Assembly (NCBI RefSeq): GCF_030272615.1
Contig: NC_081413.1
Span: forward strand, 338,426,802 to 338,490,801
DNA from: Cryptomeria japonica
Taxonomy: Eukaryota > Streptophyta > Pinopsida > Cupressales > Cupressaceae
DNA length: 64,000 nt
Direction of reading: 5' to 3'
Part shown: piece after piece, positions 47,248-60,509 of the stretch
How positions within the stretch are numbered: the stretch's first letter is position 1
Layout of the letters: each line of letters starts with the position of its first letter
Program-made: the position numbers and the translations under genes
Notes under the pieces: generated by a model
What the model saw: only the letters and a program-made list of their open reading frames with translations
What the model was told of the DNA's origin: nothing
The model's database searches: none

Positions 47248-47691
47248 TGATGAGTATTTCAAGAACACAAAAAATACCTTTCAAACGCAAATTTAGGGCT
47301 TCCTGATTCTGCTTTACTTCGCTCTCTGTCGGATGTCAAATCACCACTTTGAGTTCTCCACTGCCGCTTGCAAACTATATTTGAATCTTTTTCAAATCTC
47401 TCCAATTCCTCGAAATCTAAGCTCAAATCGCCTTCTCTTCGCTTTGCACTTGAAAACTTTTCTTTGCTCGAAAAATAGATAGTGAGAAATGATTTGAAAA
47501 TTGCATTTATACATGTCTCTCACCTACCATCATTAATGCTCCTATATTAGGGCATAAACCCTAATTTGCCTCTTTACTATTTCCGATCTTCTGCCAAGTG
47601 ACAGGTGTAGTATATTGGTTAAGGTCTTTTACTGGTGTTAACTGGGGGTTCAAAAGCATTTTGCTATTTGCTCCCCCTAAGCCTTTGAGGC

Positions 47692-48981
47692 TTAGTTTGC
47701 CGGTTCAGATATTTCCACACTGGGTGCAGAAACCGGTTCCTCCTCCAATAATACTGGTTTCTTCTTCCATATTTTCTTCATGTCTTCTTGAACTTTGTCA
47801 ACCTCTATTTCTCCTTCCTGAGTGACCGGTATATCATCAAATATACTTTTTCTGCTTCTGCAAAATCTTGCAATGTGACCTAGTTTATTGCAGTGATAGC
47901 AAACAAGTCCAGGTGCTTTCCAAGGTCCACTGTACATGTTTCCATTCTTCCTTCTGCATGTTGCAGTAGTGTGACCATGACCATGATAGATCATACAACT
48001 TTCTCTCCATCCGGTTGCTGCTTGATGACCACTGCTTCTTGATTGATGATTGAAGACATTAAACCAGTTGTAGTTCCGGTTCATATAAGATTTAGGACCA
48101 ATTCCTTTGGTCCTCTGAGGATATCTTCCAGTGTTATCCATTACAGACCTACATTCAAATGCTCTATGCCCAAACTTGTTGCATGCATAACAATGACCAT
48201 TGAACTTATTGGATCTAGGTACATTGTTGATAAAATAAGGAAAATTATTGTAGGCTTTTCTCCTACATACATTGGCAGTGTGTCCTTCTTTAAGACAGTT
48301 AAAGCAAACATGTTTGAATTTTTGCTTACCTTTTCCTTTGAGTGCCAGTTTCTTCTTTGATGCTTCAGCATTTGTTCCTGAGGATTCTCCTTCCTCATGT
48401 CCAGAAAAACCAAGACCATTGGTATTATTTGCCGGTCTAGATGACTCAAGCTTTTTCTCTAGCCTGACTGTACTTTTGCCAAACTTATCTAGTATTTCCT
48501 TTGATTCAAAGAGTTCTTTGGAAATAGTAGTGTTTGTCTCCATAAGACTTGCATTTTCAGAGATGGCAATGTTTAGTTCTCCTTGCATGTCTTCTTTTTC
48601 CATTCTACTCTCATGAAGGCGAGCAGTTAGTGCACTAATCTCATGTTTCAACTTGGAGATCTCATGATCTCTGTCTTTTACTAGATCTTCAGCTTTTCTC
48701 CGGTTCTCAAGCTCTTGGCTAAACCGAATAGTCAGTCCTTCCAACTCCTTTCTCAAATTGGAGTTTGAATCATTCAGCTTATTCACTTCAGCAATCATAG
48801 CTTCCATGTTAGCTTCATCTTCAGAACTACTTTCAGATAGTTCCATCAGCCTCTCTGCATGTTCTCTTCTTTTTTCTTGAGATGCCTTGTATTTGACCAT
48901 AAGATCATCATAGGCTTGCTCAGACTTAGTGAGCCATTGAGTAAGTTCCCTCAATGTGTATTCCCCCATATCTCTTTCCAA
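47692..48981 (-). pseudogene. gag: Gag C-terminal (nucleocapsid) protein of element H
   Basis: 429 open codons, MERDMGEYTLRELTQWLTKS, starting 20 bp after the primer site. Residues ~1-190 are coiled coil; zinc knuckles begin near residues 226 (CFNCLKEGHTANVC), 263 (CYACNKFGHRAFEC), 329 (CMIYHGHGHTTATC, second Cys lost) and 359 (CYHCNKLGHIARFC). The N-terminal capsid domain of copia Gag (UBN2-type) is missing; the reading starts where the post-capsid part usually begins. It would bind element RNA but cannot form particles alone, so H would depend on a relative's capsid. The frame is still intact; I mark it pseudogene because of the missing capsid. Confidence 0.75.
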
Positions 48982-49000
48982 GTGGTTTAACTTATAGAAA

Positions 49001-49017
49001 GGTTGGCTTTGATACCA
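49001..49017 (-). promoter_or_regulatory. Primer-binding site of element H
   Basis: Minus strand TGGTATCAAAGCCAACC, two bases after the LTR end. It resembles the initiator-Met tRNA complement (TGGTATCAGAGC) with few changes. Confidence 0.85.
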
Positions 49018-49019
49018 AT

Positions 49020-50192
49020 TGATGAATACTAAGAGGGGGGGTGAATTAGTATGCCAAAAATCTTTGCACTAAAACACTTACATAGTCTAAAGATAAACCG
49101 GTAAAGCAGTCTGACAATCAAACCGGTTATCACACATACAAACCAAAATGCGAATAAAACATTCACCCATAAAAGCAATACAACCATAACACAAGATATT
49201 TGACATGGAAACCCAACTGGGAAAAACCATGGTGACATGGAACTCACAAGTCACTATCTGCAGAATAGAAACCAGACCAGTTAAGGTCAGACCGGTTAAG
49301 GTCTTACAACGTTCTTCACTAGAACAGATCCTATTAGGAATCTCAATCTCTGTTAGGAGATAAGTCTGATTAAAGACTACCTTGTTAGAGGATTTTAGAT
49401 TCACATGTGTGAACCACCTTGTTAGAGGATTTTACAGAGGCTTTGAGGCCTACCCGGTTAAGGGCTACAAACTTGTCAAAGATGTGAGTAATCAACAAGT
49501 GTTTGATCTATCTACTAGCACAAATTGCTTGGTTAGATCTAGTATTGCTCATAGCTAATGCATTCCAGCATTACTTTAGTCTCCTCTATCTCTCTTAGTT
49601 ACAACTCAATCTTCTTTGATAAGATCGCTCTCCACTTCCACCTTAAACCCTAGCTCAACATAAACCCTATTCGCAACTTCTTCAACAACTTAAAAAACCT
49701 AGACATGATGTCCTTTTAAAGGAATCTGATTTCATGTTGGTCCAATAGGATTACATTACAATTTCCTAGGTTCAATGAATCTAGAGATACTCAGTAACAC
49801 GACACAAGAATCACCGTCAATGTGTCAGCACCATCAAACAATCGGTGGATTGGTAACTCATCACAAAATGCCGGTTGGTAACTCATCACAGAGTGTTACC
49901 GGTTCATTCAAAATGCCGGTTGCCGGTTTGACAAAAATGAAGACTGGTAAAAATGTGTTGTGCCACTTTTCTTCCTCGTACCACTTGTGATCTACGAACC
50001 GCTTGGGGTCGACATGCCGCTTCAGACTGGGAAACACATTCTGCAAAATCACCACTAGTCTAAAGACTAGAATACAACATACCGGTTGGAACAAATATGG
50101 GTTGAGCATGAGCTCATACATATAAAGGGGATCTCAATACAAGTGTGTGTCCATCAATGACAATCACAACATAAACATCAAAAATGCCAACA
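49020..50192 (-). mobile_element. 5' LTR of element H
   Basis: 1,173 bp. Same ends as the other LTR. Contains a tandem 15-bp duplication around 49272-49300 (two accagttaaggtcag-like units) and many ccggtt/aaccgg motifs. Confidence 0.88.
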
Positions 50193-50197
50193 CTTGG
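50193..50197. repeat. Target-site duplication of element H, right
   Basis: cttgg, identical to 42368-42372. Confidence 0.85.
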
Positions 50198-53100
50198 CTT
50201 GGACACTTCAAACACATTTAGATGGACTCAAAACAACCTTTTACATCATCTTTTACCCTTCCATGGCACTTTTGCATAATTTGACCTCCTTGCCCCAATT
50301 AGGGCTCTAACACACAACTTTTGAGCAATTTGATACATATGAGGTACATTATGCTTTCAATTATATGAAAAGGACACATTATGCTTCAAAATGACCTTAA
50401 ACACAAACATGGACTCAAATATTCCATAAAATAACTCATGTCTTGACCTTGACTAGGTTCTCCTACACCATATAGCAAGCAAATCTTTTTCAAAGTACAC
50501 AACTCGAGGTGAGGGGTTATATGCAACCCTTGTTAAACATCTATGCATAGAGAAAGTGACCTATGAACTCAGTAGGAAAAGGAAGAATAAGAGATCTTCT
50601 CATGAAGTTCTTTTGTTTGGGAAGAATTTTTTTTTGATCCTCCTTGGGCATTCTCTAGGAAATTGCATTTAGAATTTTGGTTCAGAAATCTTGGCTAGGT
50701 GGATTTTGGCTTGGCAAATTGAAATTTTTGGAGGAGGATTGTGGCTGGAGGAAGAGAAAGAAGGAGATTTCCCAAATCCAAACTCAATCCCACTTAGCCA
50801 TCACTCAAGGAAAGGTTGGAGTTTGTTTCTCTTTCTCTTTCCTTACTGAATTTTATGAAAAAGATTGTGCAAATTGTATGTAAAGAAATTTGTTTGGGGA
50901 ATAGTTAATTGATAGGAAATATGGAAATTGGGGGTATTCTAATTTTGTTCTGGCTATGTTTTCTTGGTTTCTCAAATGGGAAAATTCTCTGGAATTTGCA
51001 TTTGTGCTTGTGTGTTGAATTTTGTAAAAAATTGAGTTTTCTGTTTATGAATTTGGGGAAAAGATTGTGCCCTAGTTCTGGAAAAAAAATTGGGCAATTT
51101 AGATTCATATGTGCATACCCATATTCCTATCTATTCTTGTAAATGATTATTTTTCCTTACATTCTCTAAATAAAATTTTCAGATTTGGGAAAATAAAATG
51201 GATATATGCAAATTCATATATATCTTTGGTGAGAAATTATTCTCATCAAAGATACACATAAATTTGCATATAATTTATATATGCTCTCTCTAAAATTATT
51301 TTTGGTGATTTTGATTTATGCTCTGAAAAACATTTAAATATATATATATGTATATATATTCAACCAAATACCAATCTTAACCATTAACAAAGTTAGTAAT
51401 ACCTTCTGTCAAAACAAGAAGTTACTGGCCTCTTTGATAGATCCATACATAGTCATCCATAAAATTTTAACCAGATCAAATATACTCACTCAATCGCTCC
51501 AGTGAGATATTGGGAAACTTGGTTATCTCTAACATATCCTAGATTTAGTAGGATCCAAAGGTTGGTTCGTGAGATATGGCCCCCGCATCGAGACTAGTTT
51601 TTTTGAGACAGTCTTTTATCCATTCAAAACACTTGCAACTTTCAACATGATTCTCTGTAACTTTAAGAGACTATAATATAAATGTTTAAAGTAGAATCAA
51701 TCAATCTCATGTTTAATGTGACATTTATAATATGATAAATGATAAGATATATATATACTTATATGTGCATATAAAAGGAAGCATAATAGATTGAGAAAGT
51801 TAATCCAACTGCCTTATTAAAGAGATATTATGAACTTTAGATAATTAAATTCAGAATTTGATACATTAAGAATAAATGAGGAAGATAGACAAATGAGACA
51901 AAACAAAAACTTGCAAATCAATATTAAAGAACTTACAATTGTAAATTGTGTGTTTTCAGCATGTCATATATGACTCTTTCCTTTAAGTTCATCTGCTGAA
52001 ATTGTATGTGCATTTCCTTATATTTGCACAAGTGCCTAGTGAAACATAGTATATGTGTGTATGTCTCTTGTTGAGTCATTTTTCCTTTGTCTTGTATAGG
52101 GCAGCAACATGTTCATTGCTGCCCCATTTTTGTTTGTTTATGCTAAGTCAAGCTGTAACTTGTGTTTTGACAACCGGGGATCCGTTTAACATTGTAATGT
52201 TGTCATGTGAACTGGACAAGTAATGTACATGTTGGATTATGTGTTGTGGAATTTAGATACTCCCTCATGAGTACCCATGCCACGAGGTAGATTTATTTTG
52301 ACTATCCAGGAGGTTCATGTTGTTTTACTATGTTTTATTGCAGTAACGTGGGTTTGAATTTGTTGCATTTGTTTTTAGTTTTGGTGATTGTTGAACCTCC
52401 TGTGTGATTGAGTCCATGTAGAGGAGTGGGCTCTCCTGTGTGCCAATGGTCGTGAGAGTTATCTTTCATGAGGTTCCTTGTAAGGATGCATGAAATCTAG
52501 GCCCTTGGATGCACGAGAATTTTCTTATGTATAATTAAGTGATAACTAAATAAATGAATGGGAAAAGGGTAGTTAGGTACTAAAGAGATAAGAAAATAAC
52601 TCTTGATGCCTCATGATGAGCTTGTGAGCATATGCACGTAGCTAGCATGAGAAGACCGTGAAGATGGTAAGTTGAATCTCCCTCACAAACTCTCAGAGGT
52701 TGAGATGGCTCCGCATGCCCAGCCTGGATGTCTCTTGTTACTTTTTTTCTTTTGGCATGCGATGACACTCCTCCTGCATGAGTCTCATATGTTGCATCAT
52801 TATGGTTATTTGTGTTTAGATCCTCCAGTAATCCTTGTGTGTTGCTTTCATGTTATATGTTGAGTGTTCCACTTGTATGTTGTATTCTTATAGTAGAGTA
52901 CCATTATGGTCTAGTGCTTATGAGGGGGACCCAGTGGAATCTCCCAGCTCGAGGGATGGAACCTTTTTGGTTCCATGTTTGATCATGTGGTTGGAGATTT
53001 TTTGCCATTAGGTTTTCCATTCTTGATGCTGATTATTCTTCTTGTTCATGGTTAGAGTTCAGTCTATCTTTTGGATTCATGGAGCAGCTAGTCTTGATCA

Positions 53101-54085
53101 TTCTTGCAGACTTATATGTTGTACTTTATTCAGTTGGATATGCTATAGTTCATTGACCTCTTGGTCATTATTGTATACACTCATGATGTACTCTTGTATG
53201 TTGTTCAATATTATAACTCATCAAGAGTCAGTTAGCAAGAAATGTTATTGTAATTTGATGAAGCCATGTAATAGTTGAAGTACTTGTACTCTTGATATGT
53301 AAGTAGATTTCAATATAGATCTATACCAGTGAGAGTTTGGGATGTAATTAATGTACAATCACTTCCTTGTGGTGTAAGAAGAAAACTATGAGAGCTTAGA
53401 GATATAAAATATGTTTGGTGTATCTTTGTTTCCTTAAGTGTGCCTTATGGATTATTTACTACAACATGTATTTCATGGCAACATATAGTGAAATTAAAAC
53501 CAACATTTGATCAATACTTAAACTTAAAATTTTACCTTCATTTGAGATCTACCTATGCATGTAATAAAAGAAAACACTTTAAACCTATAAGACAACCTTT
53601 AAACATGGATGAATGAAATCAAAGTTGCGAGGGCAGAAATCTGCCCCTTTATAATAACTTAACTAAACAGCATTAAAAGATCAACCACTTGTTAAGGGAG
53701 CCTTAGTAAGCTTCTTGACCATTTATATTCTCATTAAGACAACTTTTGGCCTAAATTTAACCATAATTTAGTATAGGGCAGAAACATATGCTCTTATATT
53801 AATTAATGATTAACTCTCTTGAACATCCTAAAACATACCCTATACCTTGGGGTATAATGCCCTTCAATGCATCAAATCTTGGTTAGCAAATTTTTGTGGA
53901 GGCGCATAGTGACACCAATTACCCTGGGGAAAAGTATAGAACAACTTATGGCATCATAGGTTTACCTCATGTGCAAGTGATATCCTCTACATATTTGATG
54001 GTTATGTTTACTAGGATTGCTTTTCGTAATGTAATTAGCACCTAGTGTTAAGCAAAAAAAAAAATTAGTCCACCTTTGGTGGGTA
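50198..54085. other. Unassigned region between H and the possible solo LTR
   Basis: 3.9 kb, AT-rich, with no gene I can support. The longest open frames are under 90 codons with no known motif. A 9-bp perfect hairpin (gggcagcaa/ttgctgccc, 8-nt loop) is at 52099-52124. An AT-dinucleotide stretch with tatatatatg lies near 51340. Confidence 0.45.
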
Positions 54086-55564
54086 TGTTAGTGTAATTCC
54101 CTGAGGTTGTTGGTGGGTTGCTTCACATCTGGTGGAATTAGATTTGGGGGAAATAACTAAATCTGAATTAAAATCATCCTAATTTCTCAATCAAAACTAA
54201 ATGAACGTATGTAATAATTTTTGAAATCAAACCATTCACACGGGAAAACTCACAAATCTGATTATTAACTCAATTATTTTTCCCCACAACCAAGAAATTG
54301 ATTGAAACCAATCACCAAAGGATTCAATACCAAAACTTAAACACTCCTTCCCTTTTAACCAAAAAAATAGAAGAGTTTCCAAATAGAGAATGCAACCACA
54401 TACCCACACACATAGGGATTTCCTCAGAATAATTTACAGTTCAAAATAAAGGTAATTAACAAGAAGCCAACCTCAATAAGAGATTTGAGTAGTGTTTGTA
54501 AGAAGAGCTCCACCTACAACTAGATAGACTCCTTCAACCAAGGTTGCCCAAGAATTTTCCTCCAAAACTTCTCCCCTCCTTCCTTTGAAAGAATATGGTT
54601 AAATAGAAAATTTCTAACCTAAAATTATTTTAGGTTGAAATTATTTTTGGACCAATCAAATTCTTTCCATAAGATTTAAATGCAAAAAGATTTTCTCTCC
54701 AAAATTTGATTTTCTTCATTTATTTAAAAACTCAAATTTACATTTTCAAAGTCAATGAGGAAAAAGATTTTTATTTTCTTATTTCTATTACAATTCTTTT
54801 CAAATTTGCCTACACATTTTAGTTCTCACATGAAAACAATACATGATCAAACTTTCTTATATAATAAATTGAACAAATTGATTTTATGACAAATCACAAA
54901 AAGGGGTCGCAATTGATCTAATTTAATCTCTTTTATTTACCAATGCATAATAACATATTTAATCTAATTAAATACTTAAGATTTAATAATCAATTTTACC
55001 AAACACATAATATGCAACTTAAATACACCAAACATATACATGACCCGCATACCAAACAAAATGGGAAACTGACAGATGACTGACGACACTCACTTTAAGC
55101 ACCACTAGGACAAAACATAGGTCTTAGAAATATCTCCTCCACTTCCATCGGATCAGTAAGGTACACTCAGACCTGCGAAGCTAGGTGGAGTCGATATCTC
55201 GTACCTACACGATACCCAAACCTGCAATTTCCTGTGTCACCGAACCACACATGCATATATCTATATATTCATACACAATAAACACACTAGTAAAGGAGAA
55301 TCAGGACTTCTCATGTCTCACCATAGTGAGTGATGAGAAATCATCTCCCCACACCCCATACACTTACATACATGTACACCAAACACATAGCATGCATACA
55401 AGAAATGACTTAGTCCATAATTATCAATACGTAATTAAAATCAACATTTAATCATTGTCAAGAAATTAATGCATAATCATCATTAACTGAAACACATATA
55501 AAAGCATACATCATCATGATAGCATAATATCTGCACATAAACATCATAAGAAAGGGTGTCTACA
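54086..55564 (-). mobile_element. Possible solo LTR (TGTAGACACCC...)
   Basis: The minus strand begins TGTAGACACCC at 55564, sharing TGTAGACAC with LTR C, and ends ACTAACA at 54086. Flanks are gggta (54081-54085) and aggta (55565-55569), a target duplication with one mismatch. No internal coding. Length 1.48 kb. Confidence 0.45.
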
Positions 55565-55624
55565 AGGTACTGAAAAAGTCAAACTTAGTCAAAGTATGCA
55601 CGTGAATAGTCTAATCGGGGAAGG

Positions 55625-56830
55625 GGTACTACACAATCAAAGAAGAAATTTTATTCGTCAGTCATCTCACTATACTATTATTGTTGATACCTTATATAGG
55701 TGAGGTCTAGATAGCACTTTATCGAGATGTCTTGAACAAGAAGAATCTAAGAAAGTTCTTAACAAAGTTCATGTAGGTATTTGTGGCACACACTCAAGGG
55801 GATTGACGCTGGATAATAAACTTATTCATTTGGGTTACTATTGGCCTACTATGGAGAGAGATTCATTTATATATGCCAAGAAATGCAGACAATGCCAGGT
55901 CCATGGGAATCTCATCCATGCACCAGCACAAGAATTGCATCATATGGCAGGATCATGGCCATTCTCCTAATGGGGTCTTGATTTGGTAGGTAAGATAAAT
56001 CCTTCATCCTTTGATGGACACTAGTTCATGCTGATTGTTATTGAGTATTTCACTAAATGGATTGAAGCAATACCTTTGACAAAAGTGATAGGAAAAAAAA
56101 TACCATCATTCATCTTGAATTATATAATCTGTCACTATGGAGTCTCTATGACCATTATCACTGATAATGGATGACCATTTAAGAATCAAGATGTAAAGGA
56201 GCTATGTGAGAAATTCCATATCCAACATAGGTTTTCTACACCATATTATCCACAGGTAAATGGTCAAGCTAAGGCATCAAATAAAACAATCTTGAAAATC
56301 CTGAAGAAAATAGTCAATGAAGCTGGTAAAGACTAGCACATTTAGCTAAATCCTACTCTTTGGGCATATTGAACCAGCATTTGCACACCAACAGGGGCAA
56401 CTCCATATTTCTTATTCTATGGATTAGAAGCCATATTACCAATAGAAGTATAGATACCTTCTCTACGAGTTTCCTAAAAGGTCTTATACCAAAAGAAGAA
56501 CAATGAGTCTCTAGACTTCAAGAACTTGAGTTGATTCAAGAACATCACCAAAATGCAACAAATCATTTGAAGGCATATCAACAAAGAATGGCAAGAACTT
56601 ATAATCACAGAGTCAAGCCACACATTTTTTAGATTGGAGATATAGTTTTAAGGGAGAATCCAAGAAATCAGCAAGACTGAGAAAATAAGAGAAAATTTGA
56701 ACCAAATTGGTTAGGTCCTTTTGTCATAGTAGCAGCATATAGCTTAGGAGCATACCAGTTATCTACCCCTAAAGGTGATTGGTTTGATGAACCTATCAAT
56801 TCCATCCATCTCAAGAAATTATATGCTTGA
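55625..56830 (+). pseudogene. Integrase of element E
   Basis: The zinc domain (HVGICGTHSRGL, KKCRQCQV) is at 55765-55900. Core: WGLDLVGKINPSS, EYFTKWIEAIPLTK, TIITDNG, then QAKASNKTIL near 56265, where the catalytic Glu is Lys (relative D has TEAS). C-terminal PTGATPYFLFYGLEAILPIE. Many stops (TAA, TAG). It ends around the tga at 56829. Inactive. Confidence 0.85.
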
Positions 56831-58938
56831 GATATAAAGTCATGAAGAAATCAGTAAAAAACATATAAAGTCCTGAAGAAATCAGTAAAAATCAGAAAAG
56901 CAGAAAATCCCTAAAAAGCATAAAACAATGAAAACAAAAAAAAGAAAAAAATAAAAAATAAATCAAAATGTGCAATAAAAACAAGTGGTGAAAACCTAGT
57001 AAATAGGAGCTATCTAAAAGTGAGTTCTTCCATCTATGAGATCGCTTCGCACAACTATTCACTCCATCATATCGCATTTATCGCTTCCACCTATCCTAGC
57101 TCATCCATTTCATCTTTCGCATCCATTGCTTTGAACCATAAGTAGGAAATATGCAGATTACCAACAATTATCAATCTTTGACATAGTTATCATAGTCACT
57201 GTCTTCGATTTTATTAGAATCAATCATATCTACATTTTATCCCACCATGGTTTGGATTTTGATCATTTTTTCATACATCCATAATAAATTTTTATTTCCG
57301 CTGGGGGCAAAATCCTCATTCCTTTTGCTAAGGTGATCTTTTATATAGTTTAAAATATAAAAACATTTGGAAAACTTAGAAAAAAACAAAACACCTAGGG
57401 TTTTGAAACAGTAAACGAGCAACAAAGAAGTGAAGATCAAGGCCTTTTGTAACAACTGAATCATGAAAATTGGAAAACAAAGATTCAACCAGCAAGTAAT
57501 AATGGATTATCAATGATCATTCATCAAGATGATTATATCAGTTAAATGACCATGAGAGCATGTGAATTCCATACAAGATTCAGTGTTTATATCTTGATTT
57601 TATTACTAATCACATACTCTATGCGACTCAAGGATGTCCATGAATAGTGAAGCTATGATGGGGCATAATTATTTTCTTTGTTTCCTATTTGTGGTTTATC
57701 TCTTATTGAGGTATGTACTTGTCTAAGGATATGATCAGCACAAGATCAAGGAGGATGTTTAGAGTGATGCATGAAAGGGGATAATCCTTGTCTTTTCTAC
57801 AAGAAATACTCAGGTCAACTTGAATCATTATGTCAATTTGCTTGTATAGTCTTACAACATTTTATAGCTCAATGATGAAATCAAGCAATGTTATAAGACA
57901 ACATATGAAGAATGGAAGTATCATTTTAATTAGATCATTTTAGATTAGCTCATTATTCATCTACATTATAAGAATTCATTGTTAGTTGCATTATAAGCAT
58001 TTCATTTCATTCAGAGATCAATGGTGATAAATAAATATTGAGTTTACTTGGACAAGCAAAAACAATTTGCATTTGATCATTGTAGGTTCATTCATCTTTA
58101 GAATCATTTAAGATATTATCATTCATTCCATTAAGTGCATTTCATTGATCATGTAGTATATCATCATTTTTATTTACATTAGGGTCATTATCATTTTAGT
58201 TCTTTTTATCCATTAAGGTCATTTACTTGCATCTTTGCACTTAGATTCATTATAATCATAAGCATTACATATAAGCATCCATAAATTGAATTTCATAATC
58301 ATCATTTGCATTTTAAATCATCAAAATCAAATACATTTCATGTAGATCATTTGCATTTCAAATCATCATATGCATACACTTTAAAAATTAAAAAATCACC
58401 CTTCATTTGCAATCTCATATAGATCATTGAATTTGCATCATTTAAGTAAAGCATATCATTTAAGTTAGTAACCATTAAAGTGCATCCATGATCATTAAAA
58501 TCAAAATATCAATTGCATTTTCATTTCATCATCAATGCATCATATAAAACATCATCATCATGAAAATAAAGGAAAAAGAAGATCATCATAACATCATCCT
58601 TCTAATCATTGCATATATGAATCATGAAGCATATAGATCATTATCATATAGAGTAGCAAGCATAATACATCATGAATAATCAACATCATATAGAGTCTAT
58701 GTCTGCATATCATCATAAAACAATAAACAGTCCAAGTATACAATGATTTCAAAGAAAAAATCAATAAAATACAATGTCCCATGATACAAATCAATGTCTC
58801 ATATCAATATGTCAACTAGGATGAAGAGTACCACTCTTTTCAGGTATTGTAGGTCTCAATGATCCTCTTTCTCCCCCTTGGATGCATCAATACATCTAGA
58901 TGTTCTTGCAAAATGATATCAACAAAATGTCAGTTCTT

Positions 58939-59200
58939 GATCCAATCAATCGCTTTGATCAATCAATCGGCTATCTTATCTACTCACTTGAGATTTCTAT
59001 CAATCTCTTTGACCACATATTAGTGATGCTCATTCATCATGAGGTTAGGCATCTAGTCTATCCAATCTTGATCCAATCAATCGATTTGATCAATCAATCG
59101 GCTATCTTATCTTCTCACTTGATATTTCTATCAATCTCTTTGACCACATATTAGTGACCCTCATTCATCATGAGGTTATGCATCTAGTCTATCCAATCTC
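58939..59200 (+). repeat. Tandem duplication, 131-bp period
   Basis: Two copies starting gatccaatcaatcg at 58939 and 59070, about 94% alike, followed by a shorter diverged third unit to ~59340. A young tandem repeat in the 3' untranslated region. Confidence 0.85.
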
Positions 59201-59534
59201 AAGTTTACATCATTGATGTTCATCAATCATGAAGTCAATCAAACTCTATCCTATCAGATCATCAAAGCGTCAAGTTTATATCATTGACCCTCATCAATCA
59301 ATGAGATCATCAAACTCTATCAATCATCAAATCAAGAAAAACATAAAAACAATCAAAGAGCAGACATTTTCATCAACCAAAGTTGCAGAAATTTCAATCA
59401 ATTATCATGAGATTAATCTCTTATCCATATTTTTCAATAATTTCACAATCAATCTCCCAAGGGGGCATACAATCAAGATTTTTATCTTCATCAAGAGTTT
59501 TATCGAGACTTGATTTAATCTTTGAAACAATGTT

Positions 59535-60474
59535 TGTTGGTAATTGACACTCAATTGATTGGTTTCACTATGTTGTCATTGATGGAAACATGGCAGCTTA
59601 TTCCGGCTTCATGTTTTGGTTCAGTTGTGTACTGGCAAGCACTTCACAGACACTACACTGACACCAGCACCGACACCATTAGGATAGAAGGAATTCCCAG
59701 GTTACTAGCAATGCAAGCCGACAAGGTTTAGAATAAGGTTATCGGTATTGGAGGCCGACATCTCTTGGATTCGGCATCGACAATTGTTTTTGATGTTCAT
59801 GTATTAATATTATCTAGCTGACATGTAATATGATATTGTAAATATCTTTGTAAGTCGACATAAGGCACGATAAATTGTATAGGCTATAAAGGTCAGTTGG
59901 ATTAAGATCATTTTGTGAGATGTGAGATAATGGAATATGTGGATGTGATATAATGTGAAATATATCAGAGAGATCATGTATGTGAGGATATTTGTGTAAT
60001 GGGGTATTCTGGTAAAGGGTTTAGGGCTTCAAAATGGAACAGACAGAGCTTAACCTAAACTATATTTAGGCATAGGAGATGCTATCTTTTGTAGTTCAAC
60101 ACTTCTCCGGATTGTAGTCTAGATTTGTATGTAGTCAGTGAGGCTCCTTTTGTGATTGAGCAGTGTGCTCTAGGCTGTAAGCCTTCCTGCAAGTGCAGGT
60201 CCCTATATTTTGTAATATCTCTTCATATGGCTAGTGAATTAATATTGTGGGTCACAAATCCAACCGTGGTTTTTCCTCTTTGAGGTTTTTCACGTATAAT
60301 TTTATGTGTTATGGTGTTCATTTATGTGATTGGCTTATTAGTTGCTTTACTTCTTTCAATTCTGTATGTACCGGTATACCGGTTAGTGTATGCATGTTTT
60401 AATAAGGCTAAAATTGATCTTTCTGATATAACACTAATTCACTCCCCCCCTCTTAGTGTTATTGGATTCCAATA
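59535..60474 (+). mobile_element. Solo copia-type LTR inside E
   Basis: Starts TGTTGGTAATTGACAC and ends cccccctcttagtgtt followed by attggattccaata, the typical end of plant copia/Sirevirus LTRs with final CA changed to TA. Flanked by atgtt (59530-59534) and atatt (60475-60479), a target duplication with one mismatch. The interrupted E sequence joins cleanly across it and matches C at 612-650. 940 bp; no internal domain, so formed by LTR-LTR recombination. Confidence 0.8.
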
Positions 60475-60509
60475 ATATTGTCTCAACATCATTTCAAAGA
60501 GGGGAAAAA

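Larger units (their letters stand above)
42373..50192 (-). mobile_element. Non-autonomous Ty1/copia-type LTR element H
   Basis: Complete structure on the minus strand: 5' LTR 50192-49020, primer site 49017-49001, zinc-knuckle gag 48981-47692, large unknown ORF 47247-43930, polypurine tract 43546-43532, 3' LTR 43531-42373, 5-bp target duplication cttgg. Internal length is 5.5 kb. No protease, integrase, RT or RNase H motif is found. LTR ends TGTTGG...CATCA and the iMet-type primer site fit copia/Sirevirus-like elements. The LTRs differ at 13 sites in about 300 nt (42373- against 49020-), so it is younger than A. Confidence 0.88.
56831..60509 (+). other. 3' untranslated region of element E
   Basis: 3.7 kb including the solo LTR, 2.7 kb without it. 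57900-58800 is rich in tcatt/catttcat repeats. A 131-bp tandem duplication is at 58939-59200. The block tctcccaagggggcat at 59453-59468 and the polypurine tract aaagaggggaaaaa at 60496-60509 are shared with C. No ORF of note. Confidence 0.7.

Noticed and set aside
50677-51142. Small plus-strand ORFs of 68-77 codons
   Set aside because: Short, no known motif, and AT-rich composition makes such frames common.
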